A program made the position numbers and the translations under genes. Below are positions 42,909 through 52,424 of a stretch of DNA of 64,000 nucleotides, in pieces. Source of the stretch: Marinobacter psychrophilus (GTDB lineage: Bacteria > Pseudomonadota > Gammaproteobacteria > Pseudomonadales > Oleiphilaceae); the NCBI RefSeq assembly GCF_001043175.1, contig NZ_CP011494.1:124001-188000 (forward strand), given 5' to 3'. Numbering within the stretch: the stretch's first letter is position 1; the number at the start of each line of letters is the position of its first letter. Under the pieces are notes generated by a model. That model was not told where the DNA came from and did no database searches. It was given only the letters and a program-made list of their open reading frames with translations.

Positions 42909-45245
42909 GTGTTGATTAAGCGCTGGTTGGGCAGTCTGGTGAATCGGGCGACCGCTATGGTCGTTGTTGTGATTCTAGTGGTTGCGCTGACGGTCATGCT
43001 AGTGGGTGGTCTGCTGAGCCAGCGGGAACTGGAGCAGCAGGCAGAAGTACAGGTTGAGTCCATCGCCGCTCTAGTGTCTTACGAACTGGACGATAAATTG
43101 TCCATGCGTCTGAATATTGTCAGCCACGTGGCAGAAAACCTGACCATGACCGAACGGGTGTTTCGTGATCGGGCTGGGCTGTTATTGGCGCGCCAAACCG
43201 AGTTGCTGCATCTTTTTGATGGCCTGTTTATTCTCGATGCCGAAGGTCTCCTGCAGGCGGAAGCTCCGCGCTTTGGCTTGCCCAAAGGGCTGGATCTCAG
43301 CACCCGCGAGTATTTTGACCGCATATCCACGCTGATGACGCCGATCATCAGCGAGCCTTACGCATCTTCTTACGACGGTAAACCTGCGGTTATGATCGGT
43401 GCGCCGGTGTTCAATCATAACCAGCGTTTTATCGGGATGATTGGCGGCGTCATGCTGCTTGAGGGCGAACACATTCTGAAGAAATTTGGAAATATCCGCT
43501 TTGCGGAAACCGGTTATATCCGCATTGCGACCCGCAGTGGCACAACGTTGGTAAACGGGCGTACCGGGCAGTTTATGGTGCCCCTGCGATCGGAGAACTC
43601 GATACTTATACAAGCCATGGATGGGTTCGAGGGAACCGCAAAAACTGATAACGGCGATGGTGACGTAATCATTATGTCGGTGCGGCAACTGGATCAGGCA
43701 CCTTGGTTTGTAGCCGCGGTTTGGCCTACAGAGGAAGCTTTTGCGCCGATTGGCCGCATGGGCAGTGGGCTGGTCTGGACGCTGTTGTTGATTCTATTGG
43801 TGCTGGTGCCCATCGCCGGTTGGCGTTTTCGCATGCTGATGCGGCCTTTGAAACTGCTGGGTGAGCAGGTACAGGATCGCCACCTTGGCTTGCGTACGCA
43901 GCCAGTTGCCATTCCCGGCAGTATCGAAATCCAGCGCGTAGCCACTATATTCAATACGTTGATGACCGAGCGTGAGAGCGCCACGCTGTCGTTGGTAGAA
44001 CGCGAGGCTTTTTACCGTTCGCTGACCGAAAGCGCACCCATTGGCATAGCCCAAACCGACGTACTCGGCCGCATCGAGTTTGCCAACCCTGCGTTGGAGG
44101 TCATTCTTGGCCGTCCGGCCGCAGAGCTAATTGACACGCTGATAATGGGTTACCTGCAAAATAGCGACATGAAGACGTTAATTACCGGCTGGCAGCGTGG
44201 TATCTATCAGAGAAAAACGTTTCATGGCCGGGTGCGCCTGGCGGCGTTTGACGGGCAAGATGGTCTGTGGATTGACATGATGTCGGCGGTGATCGAAACC
44301 GACGAGCGCACTCTGGGTACGATTACCGTTATGCGGGATATTACTCAAGAGCTGGCAGTGGCCAGCGCCCTGGAGGAGGAACAGCGCAGAGCGCAGAGTA
44401 TTATTGGTGTGCTGCAAGAGGGCGTGCTGATGGTTGATAACACCGGCGCTGTCCGTTACGCCAATAGCGCTGCGCTGCAACTTTTGGGAATACGTGAAAT
44501 CATTGAACCGGCCAATTTCTTTGATCTTGTGTCGATCAATGATGAGAATTGCAACTATACCTTAGAGAAATTCCGGGCCAGCCAGAAAATCGATAATCTT
44601 TACGCGATTTTGTGCAATCACGCCGGCGGCGAGTTCGATATCGACCTAACCATGCTAAAGGTTCGCCACGGTGAGTCCCACGAGCGCCTGGTATTTGTAT
44701 TGCGCGACGATAGCGCACGTCGGCAGGAAAACGAACGGCTGTCGTGGGAAGCGTCCCACGACCCACTGACCCAGCTTTTTAACCGCCGCGCCTTTGGCCA
44801 GGAATTGGACAAAGCGCTGGCAGAGGCCGGCCAGCATAAGGTGGCCACTGTGATGTTGCTGATTGATCTTGATTACTTCAAGCCGGTGAACGACAAAGGG
44901 GGACACCTCACCGGTGACAAGCTTCTGCACCGCCTGGCTGATTTGCTACGGCAGACAGTTCGCCAGTCTGACACTGTCGCGCGCCTGGGCGGGGACGAGT
45001 TTGGAATACTTCTGCCCTGCTGTGGTGTGGAACGCGCCGAGGCTCTGGCGGAGCAGATTCGCGCAGGGATCGAAGCCCTGGTCGTTGAACACGAAGGCGA
45101 AGACTACAGGGTAACCGCCAGTATTGGCCTTGCCCAGATCAATCCCACTGACACCAGCACAAAAGCCATTATGGCCCGTGCTGACGAGGGCTCATACCTG
45201 GCCAAAGGCCGCGGCCGTAATCAGGTGGTTGTGGTTTTGGTGTAA
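42909..45245 (+). CDS. Membrane-bound sensor diguanylate cyclase (Cache-HAMP-PAS-GGDEF)
   Basis: This 778-aa inner-membrane sensor predicted to make c-di-GMP has a first helix at about 14-38 and a periplasmic dCache-type domain at about 40-280 (FDGLFILDAEGLLQAEAPRF, REYFDRISTLMTPIISEPY). A second helix, WTLLLILLVLVPIAGWRF, and a HAMP-like segment follow. Two PAS domains then occur (about 370-480 and 500-610). The GGDEF active site is G694-F698 (RLGGDEFGILL), with an RQSD inhibitory-site match just before it. There is no EAL domain. The start GTG or ATG upstream of 42909 is uncertain. Confidence 0.9.
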   Translation: MLIKRWLGSLVNRATAMVVVVILVVALTVMLVGGLLSQRELEQQAEVQVESIAALVSYELDDKLSMRLNIVSHVAENLTMTERVFRDRAGLLLARQTELLHLFDGLFILDAEGLLQAEAPRFGLPKGLDLSTREYFDRISTLMTPIISEPYASSYDGKPAVMIGAPVFNHNQRFIGMIGGVMLLEGEHILKKFGNIRFAETGYIRIATRSGTTLVNGRTGQFMVPLRSENSILIQAMDGFEGTAKTDNGDGDVIIMSVRQLDQAPWFVAAVWPTEEAFAPIGRMGSGLVWTLLLILLVLVPIAGWRFRMLMRPLKLLGEQVQDRHLGLRTQPVAIPGSIEIQRVATIFNTLMTERESATLSLVEREAFYRSLTESAPIGIAQTDVLGRIEFANPALEVILGRPAAELIDTLIMGYLQNSDMKTLITGWQRGIYQRKTFHGRVRLAAFDGQDGLWIDMMSAVIETDERTLGTITVMRDITQELAVASALEEEQRRAQSIIGVLQEGVLMVDNTGAVRYANSAALQLLGIREIIEPANFFDLVSINDENCNYTLEKFRASQKIDNLYAILCNHAGGEFDIDLTMLKVRHGESHERLVFVLRDDSARRQENERLSWEASHDPLTQLFNRRAFGQELDKALAEAGQHKVATVMLLIDLDYFKPVNDKGGHLTGDKLLHRLADLLRQTVRQSDTVARLGGDEFGILLPCCGVERAEALAEQIRAGIEALVVEHEGEDYRVTASIGLAQINPTDTSTKAIMARADEGSYLAKGRGRNQVVVVLV

Positions 45246-45273
45246 GGCGCCTAAAACCTGCGGATATCATTTA

Positions 45274-46035
45274 TCACCAAGCGCCCGCGGCACCTGCCTG
45301 CCAAAGCAGACGCAGAGCCAAGGCTGTCAGTAGCAGATTCAGCACCATGCCAAAGCGCTGATCGCTGAACGCATTCAACAGGCGCAGACCAAGCCATGTG
45401 CCGATAAAGCCGCAGCCAATCATCGCCACGATCAACGCCAGCCAGTCACTTAACATAAACCCGGTCAGTCCGAAGACAAGGGCTTTCGGCGCGTGTTGTA
45501 GAGCCATGGCGGTTGAAAACGTGGCAATGGTAATAAAGCGGTCGCGGTGAATCTGTTTGATAAACGCTGCGACCAGTGGTCCGCTGGCCCCGACAAACAG
45601 GCTGATAAAACTCGTAAACGCCGAGGCTATAACAATTCCTGGAGTGCCGATGGCGGCTTTCGGCAGTTTGGGTCCCCAGCACAAAAACAGCACAAACAGT
45701 GCAATGGTCAGCTGCCAGATTTGAGCGGGTAAATCCACCAGTAACCACGCACCCAGGCTGGCTCCAAGCACGACGCCGGGAGCAAAAGCGGCAACCACTT
45801 TCCAGTCGATATGGCGCCAGGTCAATGCGGCTCGGCCACAGTTCGAACCCAACTGCACCAGACCGTGCACCGGAATAATGGCGGCCGGGGGCATCCAGCT
45901 GGCCATAATAACGATCAGCAACAGGCCGCCGCCGGCACCCAGACCAGCACTGATCATCGAGCCGAGCACCGAGGCCAGTAACAGCAGCAGAGCGACACCT
46001 GCGGCCAAGCCATCTGGCAGCAGCGTTATTTCCAT
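45274..46035 (-). CDS. TauE/SafE-family membrane transporter
   Basis: This polytopic inner-membrane protein of 253 aa has about eight hydrophobic segments. The two TauE/SafE repeats start with LLLLLASVLGSMISAGLGAGGGLLLIVIM and VIASAFTSFISLFVGASGPLVAAFI. The family exports sulfite, sulfoacetate and other organosulfur anions, but the substrate cannot be read from sequence. Its start lies within the last bases of the lytic transglycosylase gene (10-base overlap), so their translation is probably coupled. Confidence 0.87.
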   Translation of the reverse strand: MEITLLPDGLAAGVALLLLLASVLGSMISAGLGAGGGLLLIVIMASWMPPAAIIPVHGLVQLGSNCGRAALTWRHIDWKVVAAFAPGVVLGASLGAWLLVDLPAQIWQLTIALFVLFLCWGPKLPKAAIGTPGIVIASAFTSFISLFVGASGPLVAAFIKQIHRDRFITIATFSTAMALQHAPKALVFGLTGFMLSDWLALIVAMIGCGFIGTWLGLRLLNAFSDQRFGMVLNLLLTALALRLLWQAGAAGAW

Positions 46036-47153
46036 TGACAGAACTCGGAGTTTTTCAGCTTGGGGCTTTCACACAGGGCCTCCGTGGCCAGCTGTACATC
46101 CGCCACGTAATACAGTGACGACAGGCCAAAACGATCCCGCCCCAAGTTGTGGAAAATCATTCCGAACGCGATATCCCCCGCGGAATATTGGGCCTGGTGG
46201 CGCGCAAAGTATTCCGCAGGCCGGCTCAGCAGCTCATCTTGCAATAGGCTTTTCACTCGTCCCGCACCGCCGTGGTAGGCCTGAACCAGCAATAAACTGA
46301 ACAGTTCATCGCGTTTTTGCGCGGGTAACTCACCGAAGCGGTCGGTAAATGCCGGGCGTAAATTACGCGCGTTCTGATTGCTCAACTGAAGAGCGCAGTC
46401 CATCTGTGCCAGCCTGTGCCAGTAATTCTTTGGTGAAATACGGCAGTCTGATAGCGCTGCAGGCGACAATTGCATGATGCCGCGGGCGTTGGCCGTTGAA
46501 TGGGCTCGGGTTTGGGCGCCGCTTTCGATCAGTAATTGCCCGGCCAAATAGCGCGGTAACGCCGGCGGGAGTTCACTTAAACGTTGCTGACTATTGCGCT
46601 TTTTGTACACGGCCATCAGCGTTTTGTGCAGCGACACTGAATCGCCCTGGCCGCCTACCTTGATGTCATCCCATGCGCCCCACAGGCGATCTTCCTCTTT
46701 TAGGCCAAGGTAGCGGGCAATGGAGCCGGGAAGATCAACGTGAGGCTGGTCGCAGGCCAGTGCAAATGGATACCCTGTCACATCCGCTGCGCCGACGGCC
46801 CAAGCGCTGCTGCGGCCATCCTTGAACATTTCCTGACGGGTGTTGTTGAGCTGCTGTTGGTTGGCTTCGACGGTGTCAGCGTCTTCACTCCAGCCTAAAA
46901 ACTGGCCGCGCATATCGTAAAAAATATGGCGGTTCTGGTGGGTGCAGTAGCTCGACTCGTTCAATACCCAGCTGCGAACAGTGAGCACGTTGCGATAGAC
47001 GCCCTGGCTGGACCAGTACGGAGCAGCGCGCACCACATCGGTCCAGGTGTCGGCTTTGCCGGGGCTGGCAGTGGCAGTGTTGGAAAGCCATGGCAGCGTT
47101 GCCAGAAGGGCCGCCAGTAATAGCCGAGTTATGGAGAAAAAGAAACGTTTCAT
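46026..47153 (-). CDS. Lytic transglycosylase (SLT domain)
   Basis: This exported peptidoglycan lytic transglycosylase (375 aa) has an N-terminal signal peptide (FFFSITRLLLAALLATLPWLSNTATA). The SLT domain is in the C-terminal third. The catalytic glutamate lies in LLIESGAQTRAHSTANARGIMQLSPAALSDCRI, a lysozyme-like fold motif. SLLLVQAYHGGAGRVKSLL is the AYNxG-type element with His for Asn. The N-terminal half (about 30-200) has no recognised family. It would cleave cell-wall glycan during growth or remodelling. It leads a two-gene unit with the TauE/SafE gene. Confidence 0.85.
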   Translation of the reverse strand: MKRFFFSITRLLLAALLATLPWLSNTATASPGKADTWTDVVRAAPYWSSQGVYRNVLTVRSWVLNESSYCTHQNRHIFYDMRGQFLGWSEDADTVEANQQQLNNTRQEMFKDGRSSAWAVGAADVTGYPFALACDQPHVDLPGSIARYLGLKEEDRLWGAWDDIKVGGQGDSVSLHKTLMAVYKKRNSQQRLSELPPALPRYLAGQLLIESGAQTRAHSTANARGIMQLSPAALSDCRISPKNYWHRLAQMDCALQLSNQNARNLRPAFTDRFGELPAQKRDELFSLLLVQAYHGGAGRVKSLLQDELLSRPAEYFARHQAQYSAGDIAFGMIFHNLGRDRFGLSSLYYVADVQLATEALCESPKLKNSEFCQWK

Positions 47154-47404
47154 AAAGGCGGCTTCGTATATTGAGAAACTGGATATTGACCCTTTGGCCG
47201 GCCAACGTTGTTACAGGTACGGATGTGGGCTCACAATAGCAAAAGTGATGCCTGTTGAAAGCAGATTCATTGTTTTACCGGGGCTTGTGATTTGCTGTTA
47301 TCGCCCTCACGTTTATCTTTCCATGTTGTAACAGGCTATGCTGATTGATGGGGAGTGCGGTTCTCCCTGTTTTATTCTGATGGCATCGAGGAGGCTAGAG
47401 CATT

Positions 47405-48037
47405 ATGAACCAACCGATGGCAATCGAAGAACTGGTATCGGTCGCCCAGGCGGAAGCCATGGGAGAGTTAGATGCCCCAATGATGGCCATAGTGCTGGCC
47501 AGCGAACACAGCTACGATTTACCCATTCAATCTCTGGAAACCGACGCCGACAAAGCCCGTTGGGGGCTCATTCTTCGCGCTGCGCGCGAGCATGTCGAAG
47601 CTGACGCGGTAGCGGTGCTTTACCCGGCCTGGACCACCATCCGCAACAAAAAGTCAGGGCCGGCGACGGACTCTGTTGCGGGCACAGATCCCAATGGCGA
47701 GAACGACATCGAAGCGGATGAGGAAGATGAGGCGGATGGCCCCATTGACACCCTGTTTGTGCAATTACACACCCGTGACCACATCTATTGGCGCGGTTTC
47801 GAGCAAATCCGCGACCCACGGCATCAGCGCATTATTGGTTTCCGTAAAATCAAAGCCTTGTCTACCGATTATCAGCGTGATGAGGCGCCTTTGGTTGCAT
47901 CGTGGCTCAGCACCCTGTTCGACCCACTGCCTAACGAAGGCGAGGAAACCGCCACCGACCGCCAACTTTCAGATTTGCTGGAAGAGCCGGAGGTAAGCGC
48001 CGCGCTTTACCCTCGTGAGTTGCGGGCCTTGCACTAA
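47405..48037 (+). CDS. Hypothetical protein with acidic central segment
   Basis: I do not recognise a family for this 210-aa protein. It is soluble, with no signal peptide or membrane segment. The first 100 residues contain MAIVLASEHSYDLPIQSLETD. A very acidic linker (DIEADEEDEADGPIDT) lies near 100-117. The remainder includes LFVQLHTRDHIYWRGFEQIRDPR and ends in an acidic tail (PEVSAALYPRELRALH). The ATG at 47405 is preceded by GAGGCTAGAGCATT, giving a weak ribosome site. The gene stands alone ahead of metN. Confidence 0.6.
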   Translation: MNQPMAIEELVSVAQAEAMGELDAPMMAIVLASEHSYDLPIQSLETDADKARWGLILRAAREHVEADAVAVLYPAWTTIRNKKSGPATDSVAGTDPNGENDIEADEEDEADGPIDTLFVQLHTRDHIYWRGFEQIRDPRHQRIIGFRKIKALSTDYQRDEAPLVASWLSTLFDPLPNEGEETATDRQLSDLLEEPEVSAALYPRELRALH

Positions 48038-48080
48038 GTGCCATTGTTTTAGTGGAACGAGCGTTAGCCGGCTTAGGCGC

Positions 48081-48165
48081 AGAGCCTCAGCCGGTTTCTA
48101 TCTAAAGCCTCGGTCAGTTCCGATCGAGAGTTTCCGTGAGTTTTTATAGAGAGCCTCAGCCGGTT
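48081..48165. repeat. 16-bp direct repeat upstream of metN
   Basis: AGAGCCTCAGCCGGTT is present at 48081-48096 and again at 48150-48165, both on the plus strand, 69 bases apart. A TATAAT-like -10 box lies at 48198-48203. The repeats may be binding sites or residue of a duplication. The classical MetJ box (AGACGTCT) is not seen. Confidence 0.55.
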
Positions 48166-48264
48166 AATGCGGACTCGGGTTTGATCAGCGAATAGTCTAT
48201 AATCGCGGCCTTCCAAATTTGCACCGACAAGACACTGACGCCCAAGGCGCAACAAGGTTGATCC

Positions 48265-49272
48265 GTGATCGTATTTGACCAGATAGAGAAATCCTACCGG
48301 GTGGGGGGCAAGGCCATACCTGCGCTGCACCCCACCAGTTTTGCTATTGAAACCGGCGAAGTGTTCGGCATTGTCGGCCATTCCGGTGCTGGTAAATCCA
48401 CCCTGGTGCGACTCATTAACCTGCTGGAACACCCTACCGGCGGCAGCATCAAGATCGATGGCGAAGACGTTACCCATTATAACGCCGCCCAGTTGCGCGC
48501 CTTCCGCCGCAATGTTGGCATGATCTTCCAGCACTTTAATCTGCTGTCATCGAAGACGGTGAACGACAACATCGCTTTTCCTATGAAGCTGGCCGGCATC
48601 TACACAAAAACCGAGATTCAGCAGCGGGTTGCGGAATTGTTGGAGCTGGTCAGCCTGTCTGAACACGCCACTAAATTCCCATCCCAACTCTCCGGCGGTC
48701 AAAAACAGCGAGTGGGCATAGCCCGAGCTCTGGCCTGCCGGCCCACCATTTTGCTGTGCGACGAAGCCACCAGTGCGCTGGACCCGCAAACGACCCAGTC
48801 AGTGTTGAAACTGTTGGCCGACATCAATCGCGAGCTGGGTCTGACCATTGTGCTGATCACCCACGAAATGGACGTGGTGCGCCGGGTGTGTGACCGGGTT
48901 GCGGTGATGGACGCAGGCCGCGTGGTGGAAATGGGGCCGGTGAGCGATGTGTTTCTGCACCCGCAACACCCCACCACTCGCGACTTTGTCTTCGAAAGTG
49001 AAAATGTCGATAGCCTGGAATTGCAGCAGGATTTTAAAAAGGCCAAAGGCCGCATTCTGCGCCTGACCTTCAAAGGCGAGTCTACCTACGACCCGTTACT
49101 GGGCAGCGTGGCGCGCAAGTCCGGTGTCGATTTCAGCATCATCTCCGGCCGTATTGACCATATCAAAGACACGCCCTACGGCCAGCTGACTCTAGCGCTG
49201 GTCGGTGGCGACCTGGCCGTGGCAATGGCGGCGCTGGAAGCCGCAGATGTGCACGTAGAGGTGATGAACTGA
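48265..49272 (+). CDS. metN: Methionine ABC transporter ATP-binding protein
   Basis: This ATPase of the MetNIQ D-/L-methionine importer (335 aa) starts at GTG 48265. It has Walker [11 protein letters not shown]-loop MIFQHFNLL, signature [15 protein letters not shown], Walker [13 protein letters not shown] and switch histidine LITHEMD. The C-terminal ~95 residues form the NIL regulatory domain ([24 protein letters not shown]) that binds methionine and causes trans-inhibition. Its stop overlaps the metI start. Confidence 0.96.
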   Translation: MIVFDQIEKSYRVGGKAIPALHPTSFAIETGEVFGIVGHSGAGKSTLVRLINLLEHPTGGSIKIDGEDVTHYNAAQLRAFRRNVGMIFQHFNLLSSKTVNDNIAFPMKLAGIYTKTEIQQRVAELLELVSLSEHATKFPSQLSGGQKQRVGIARALACRPTILLCDEATSALDPQTTQSVLKLLADINRELGLTIVLITHEMDVVRRVCDRVAVMDAGRVVEMGPVSDVFLHPQHPTTRDFVFESENVDSLELQQDFKKAKGRILRLTFKGESTYDPLLGSVARKSGVDFSIISGRIDHIKDTPYGQLTLALVGGDLAVAMAALEAADVHVEVMN

Positions 49273-49949
49273 TGGAAGCCCTGATGCAGGATTTACTAAG
49301 CAACGTAGACTGGGTCGAAATCGGCATTGCCAGCTGGGACACACTGATTATGGTGGCCATGTCGCTGCTGTTCAGCGTGGTGATTGGCCTGCCCATCGGC
49401 GTGTTGCTGTTTTTGTTTGGTAAACGCCAGCTGCTGGAACAGCCCCTAGCTTACGCAGTGCTGTCGTTTGTCGTGAACGTATTGCGTTCGGTGCCGTTTA
49501 TCATTCTGTTGATTGTGATGATTCCGTTCACCGTGATGATGATAGGCACCTCCCTGGGCGTTGCGGGAGCGATACCACCATTGGTCGCCGGCGGTGCACC
49601 GTTCTTTGCCCGCCTGGTAGAAACCTCGTTGCGCGAAGTAGACCGCGGCATTATCGAAGCCACCCAAGCTATGGGTGCCAACGTGCGGCAAATCGTCTTC
49701 GGCGCCTTGTTGCCGGAAGCGCTCCCGGGCATTATCGCCGGCGTTACCGTCACCGCGATTACCCTGGTGTCCTACGCCGCCATGTCCGGCGTGATTGGCG
49801 GTGGCGGCCTGGGCGACCTGGCCATTCGTTTTGGTTATCAACGGTTCCAGACGGATGTGATGGTTATTACGGTGGCATTGCTGGTTATCTTCGTACAGTT
49901 GCTGCAAATGCTGGGCGATCGTCTAGTTATACATTTCAGTCGTAAATAG
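49272..49949 (+). CDS. metI: Methionine ABC transporter permease
   Basis: This five-helix permease of MetNIQ (225 aa) has ATG 49272 overlapping the metN stop. The start motif is WDTLIMVAMSLLFSVVIGLPIGVLLF. The coupling region VDRGIIEATQAMGANVRQIVFGALLPEALPGIIAGVTVT is the EAA loop. GGGGLGDLAIRFGYQRFQTDVM is characteristic of MetI. It forms the channel for methionine passed on by MetQ. Confidence 0.95.
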   Translation: MEALMQDLLSNVDWVEIGIASWDTLIMVAMSLLFSVVIGLPIGVLLFLFGKRQLLEQPLAYAVLSFVVNVLRSVPFIILLIVMIPFTVMMIGTSLGVAGAIPPLVAGGAPFFARLVETSLREVDRGIIEATQAMGANVRQIVFGALLPEALPGIIAGVTVTAITLVSYAAMSGVIGGGGLGDLAIRFGYQRFQTDVMVITVALLVIFVQLLQMLGDRLVIHFSRK

Positions 49950-49988
49950 CGGCGAATTAACCTTTAGATTCACCCGAGGAGAACACCG

Positions 49989-50771
49989 ATGACCTTCAAC
50001 AAGACCCTGATTGCCCTGGCTGCAGCGGCCACTTTCTCTGCCGCTGTCAGCGCCGAAGAGCTCAGCATTGCTGCGACTCCGGTCCCCCACGCTGAAATTC
50101 TGGAATTCGTTAAGCCGATGCTGGCCGAACAGGGCGTAGAACTAGACATAAAAGTATTTACCGACTACATCCAGCCCAACGTTCAGGTCGACCAGAAGGC
50201 CATGGACGCCAACTTCTTTCAGCACCAGCCGTACCTGGACGAGTTTAACGCCGGTCGTGGCACCACCCTGGTGACGGTTGCCGGTGTTCATGTTGAGCCT
50301 TTTGGCGCTTACTCCAGCAAAATTAAATCCCTGGACGAATTGAAAGACGGCGGCGTGGTTGCCATTCCTAACGACCCCACCAACGGCGGCCGTGCCCTTT
50401 TGCTGCTGCAAAAAGCCGGACTGATCACCTTGAAGGAAGGCAGCAAAATCACCGCGACACCGCGTGATATCGCCGACAACCCGAAGAATCTGGAATTCAA
50501 GGAACTTGAGGCCGCTACCCTGCCGCGGATCCTGAATCAGGTAGACGTTGCGCTGATCAACACCAACTACGCGCTGGAAGCTGGCCTGAACCCGACCAAA
50601 GATGCGTTGATTATCGAAGGTTCGGATTCACCTTACGTCAACATTTTGGTGGCACGCCCAGACAACAAAGACAGCGATGCGATGAAGAAGCTGTCAGCTG
50701 CGCTGACATCTGAAGACGTGAAAGACTTTATTTACGAGAAGTATCAGGGAGCTGTGGTTCCCATTTTTTAA
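49989..50771 (+). CDS. metQ: Methionine-binding protein of MetNIQ
   Basis: This 260-aa periplasmic methionine-binding protein of the NlpA/MetQ family has a signal peptide (MTFNKTLIALAAAATFSAAVSA) and, unlike many MetQ proteins, no lipobox cysteine, so it may be freely soluble. Motifs are LSIAATPVPHAEILEFVKPML, DYIQPNVQVDQKAMDANFFQHQPYLDEFN and VGVHVEPFGAYSSKIKSLDELK-like segments. AGGAGAACACC precedes the ATG. A strong terminator follows. Confidence 0.94.
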   Translation: MTFNKTLIALAAAATFSAAVSAEELSIAATPVPHAEILEFVKPMLAEQGVELDIKVFTDYIQPNVQVDQKAMDANFFQHQPYLDEFNAGRGTTLVTVAGVHVEPFGAYSSKIKSLDELKDGGVVAIPNDPTNGGRALLLLQKAGLITLKEGSKITATPRDIADNPKNLEFKELEAATLPRILNQVDVALINTNYALEAGLNPTKDALIIEGSDSPYVNILVARPDNKDSDAMKKLSAALTSEDVKDFIYEKYQGAVVPIF

Positions 50772-50809
50772 GAGCACATGCATTCTGATGTGTTATTGAT
50801 ATAAAAAAA

Positions 50810-50840
50810 GGCCGGGCTGCGTTAGCAGCCCGGCCTTTTT
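50810..50840 (+). terminator. Rho-independent terminator of metNIQ
   Basis: GGCCGGGCTGC (50810-50820), loop GTTA, and GCAGCCCGGCC (50825-50835) form a perfect 11-bp GC stem followed by five Ts. An A-run precedes it (50803-50809), so it can work in both directions, serving the convergent symporter gene as well. Confidence 0.95.
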
Positions 50841-50917
50841 GCATTTATAGAAATGCAAACAGCGCTGTTTAATCGCCAGATCAGTTGGAGGTCGGGTCTG
50901 GAGTCATATGCAGCTAC

Positions 50918-52264
50918 TCACCGCTGCTCGAAATGCTCTCGCGTCAAACGGAAAACCACGGGGCTCAGCAGCAACAGCGCAATCAGGTTTGGCAGTGCCA
51001 TCATCGCATTCAGGGTGTCTGCCACCAGCCATACAAACCCCAGATTCAGGGTAGCGCCAACGGGTAATGCCAGAATCCAGGCGATACGATAGGGCACAAC
51101 GGCGCGGGCGCCGAACAGGAACTCCATACAGCGCTCACCATAGAACGACCAACCCAAAATAGTGGTAAAAGCGAAAACCGCCAAGGCAATGGCGACCACG
51201 TAGTTACCGACGCCTGGCAAGGCAGATTCGAACGCCATAGAGGTCAGTTCGGCGCCGGATACACCAGAGGTCCATACACCAGAAGTGATAATCACCATGC
51301 CGGTGATGGTGCAAATTATGATGGTGTCAATGAAGGTGCCTAGCATGGCCACCATGCCCTGATTAACGGGGCTATTGGTTTTTGCTGAAGCGTGGGCGAT
51401 GGGTGCGGAACCCAGACCAGCCTCGTTGGAGAAAATGCCCCGAGCCACACCAAAGCGTAACGCTGCCCATACCGCGGCGCCGGCAAAACCACCCTCGGCG
51501 GCAATCGGACTGAACGCGTGCTTGAACACCAGCGCAAAAGCCGCAGGCAGTTCGGCGGCGTTAATAGCCAGCACAGTAAGGCCCGCCATCAGGTAAAAAA
51601 TTGCCATCAACGGCACCAGGGCACTGGCGACTTGGCCGATACGCTTGATGCCCCCAATCAGCACCATACCCACCAGTACCATCAACACCAGGCCTGTTAC
51701 CCAGTGGGGTACGCCAAAGCTCGCTTCTATCACGTCGGCCACCGAGTTGGCCTGTACCGTATTGCCAATACCAAACCCGGCAATGGCGGCAAATATCGCA
51801 AACAGTACGCCCAGCCAGGCCCAGTTCTTACCCAGACCATTGCGGATGTAGTACATGGGGCCGCCCATATAGACTCCACGCCCGTCAGTTTCGCGGAAAC
51901 GCACGGCCAGCACGGCTTCCGAGTATTTTGTGGCCATGCCCACCAGCGCGGTCAGCCACATCCAGAAGAGCGCGCCTGGGCCACCCAGAAACACTGCGGT
52001 TGCCACGCCGGCGATATTGCCGGTGCCTACAGTAGCCGACAGCGCCGTCATCAGCGCCTGGAACGGCGGAATGTCACCCTCTGCGTCGTCGCCGATGGAC
52101 TTGCGGCCCTGCCACATCAAGCGGAAACCGGCGCCCAGCTTAAATATGGGCATCAGTTTCAGGCCGAGGCTTAAAAAAAGCCCAACGCCCAAAATCATAA
52201 TGAGCATGGGCGGGCCCCAAACCAGATTGTTGAGTTGGGACATAAAGGCTTCAATAGCGGGCAT
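50918..52264 (-). CDS. Sodium:alanine (AGCS family) symporter
   Basis: This Na+- or H+-coupled amino acid symporter is 448 aa from the Met at 52264 (PAIEAFMSQLNNLVWGPP), which has AGGAG about 10 bases ahead. The frame stays open to 52465, but the extra 67 residues do not look like protein. Family blocks include GDIPPFQALMTALSATVGTGNIAGVATAVFLGGPGALFWMW, FRETDGRGVYMGGPMYYI, RFGVARGIFSNEAGLGSAPIAHA and WSFYGERCMEFL. There are about eleven helices. Alanine or glycine is the probable substrate. Confidence 0.93.
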   Translation of the reverse strand: MPAIEAFMSQLNNLVWGPPMLIMILGVGLFLSLGLKLMPIFKLGAGFRLMWQGRKSIGDDAEGDIPPFQALMTALSATVGTGNIAGVATAVFLGGPGALFWMWLTALVGMATKYSEAVLAVRFRETDGRGVYMGGPMYYIRNGLGKNWAWLGVLFAIFAAIAGFGIGNTVQANSVADVIEASFGVPHWVTGLVLMVLVGMVLIGGIKRIGQVASALVPLMAIFYLMAGLTVLAINAAELPAAFALVFKHAFSPIAAEGGFAGAAVWAALRFGVARGIFSNEAGLGSAPIAHASAKTNSPVNQGMVAMLGTFIDTIIICTITGMVIITSGVWTSGVSGAELTSMAFESALPGVGNYVVAIALAVFAFTTILGWSFYGERCMEFLFGARAVVPYRIAWILALPVGATLNLGFVWLVADTLNAMMALPNLIALLLLSPVVFRLTREHFEQR

Positions 52265-52424
52265 TAAGGACTCTCCTGCGAGTGTGCTGTAACTTTTTAT
52301 TGGGATGGAGGGCATTTTCGTTGGTAGACTATCAACATAAAAAGTTGAATTGCAAGGCAGTGGGCCGTTTGCGTAGGTTGCGTCGGTCTGAGACGAATCT
52401 GGGTTCACCACACAGGATTTGATT

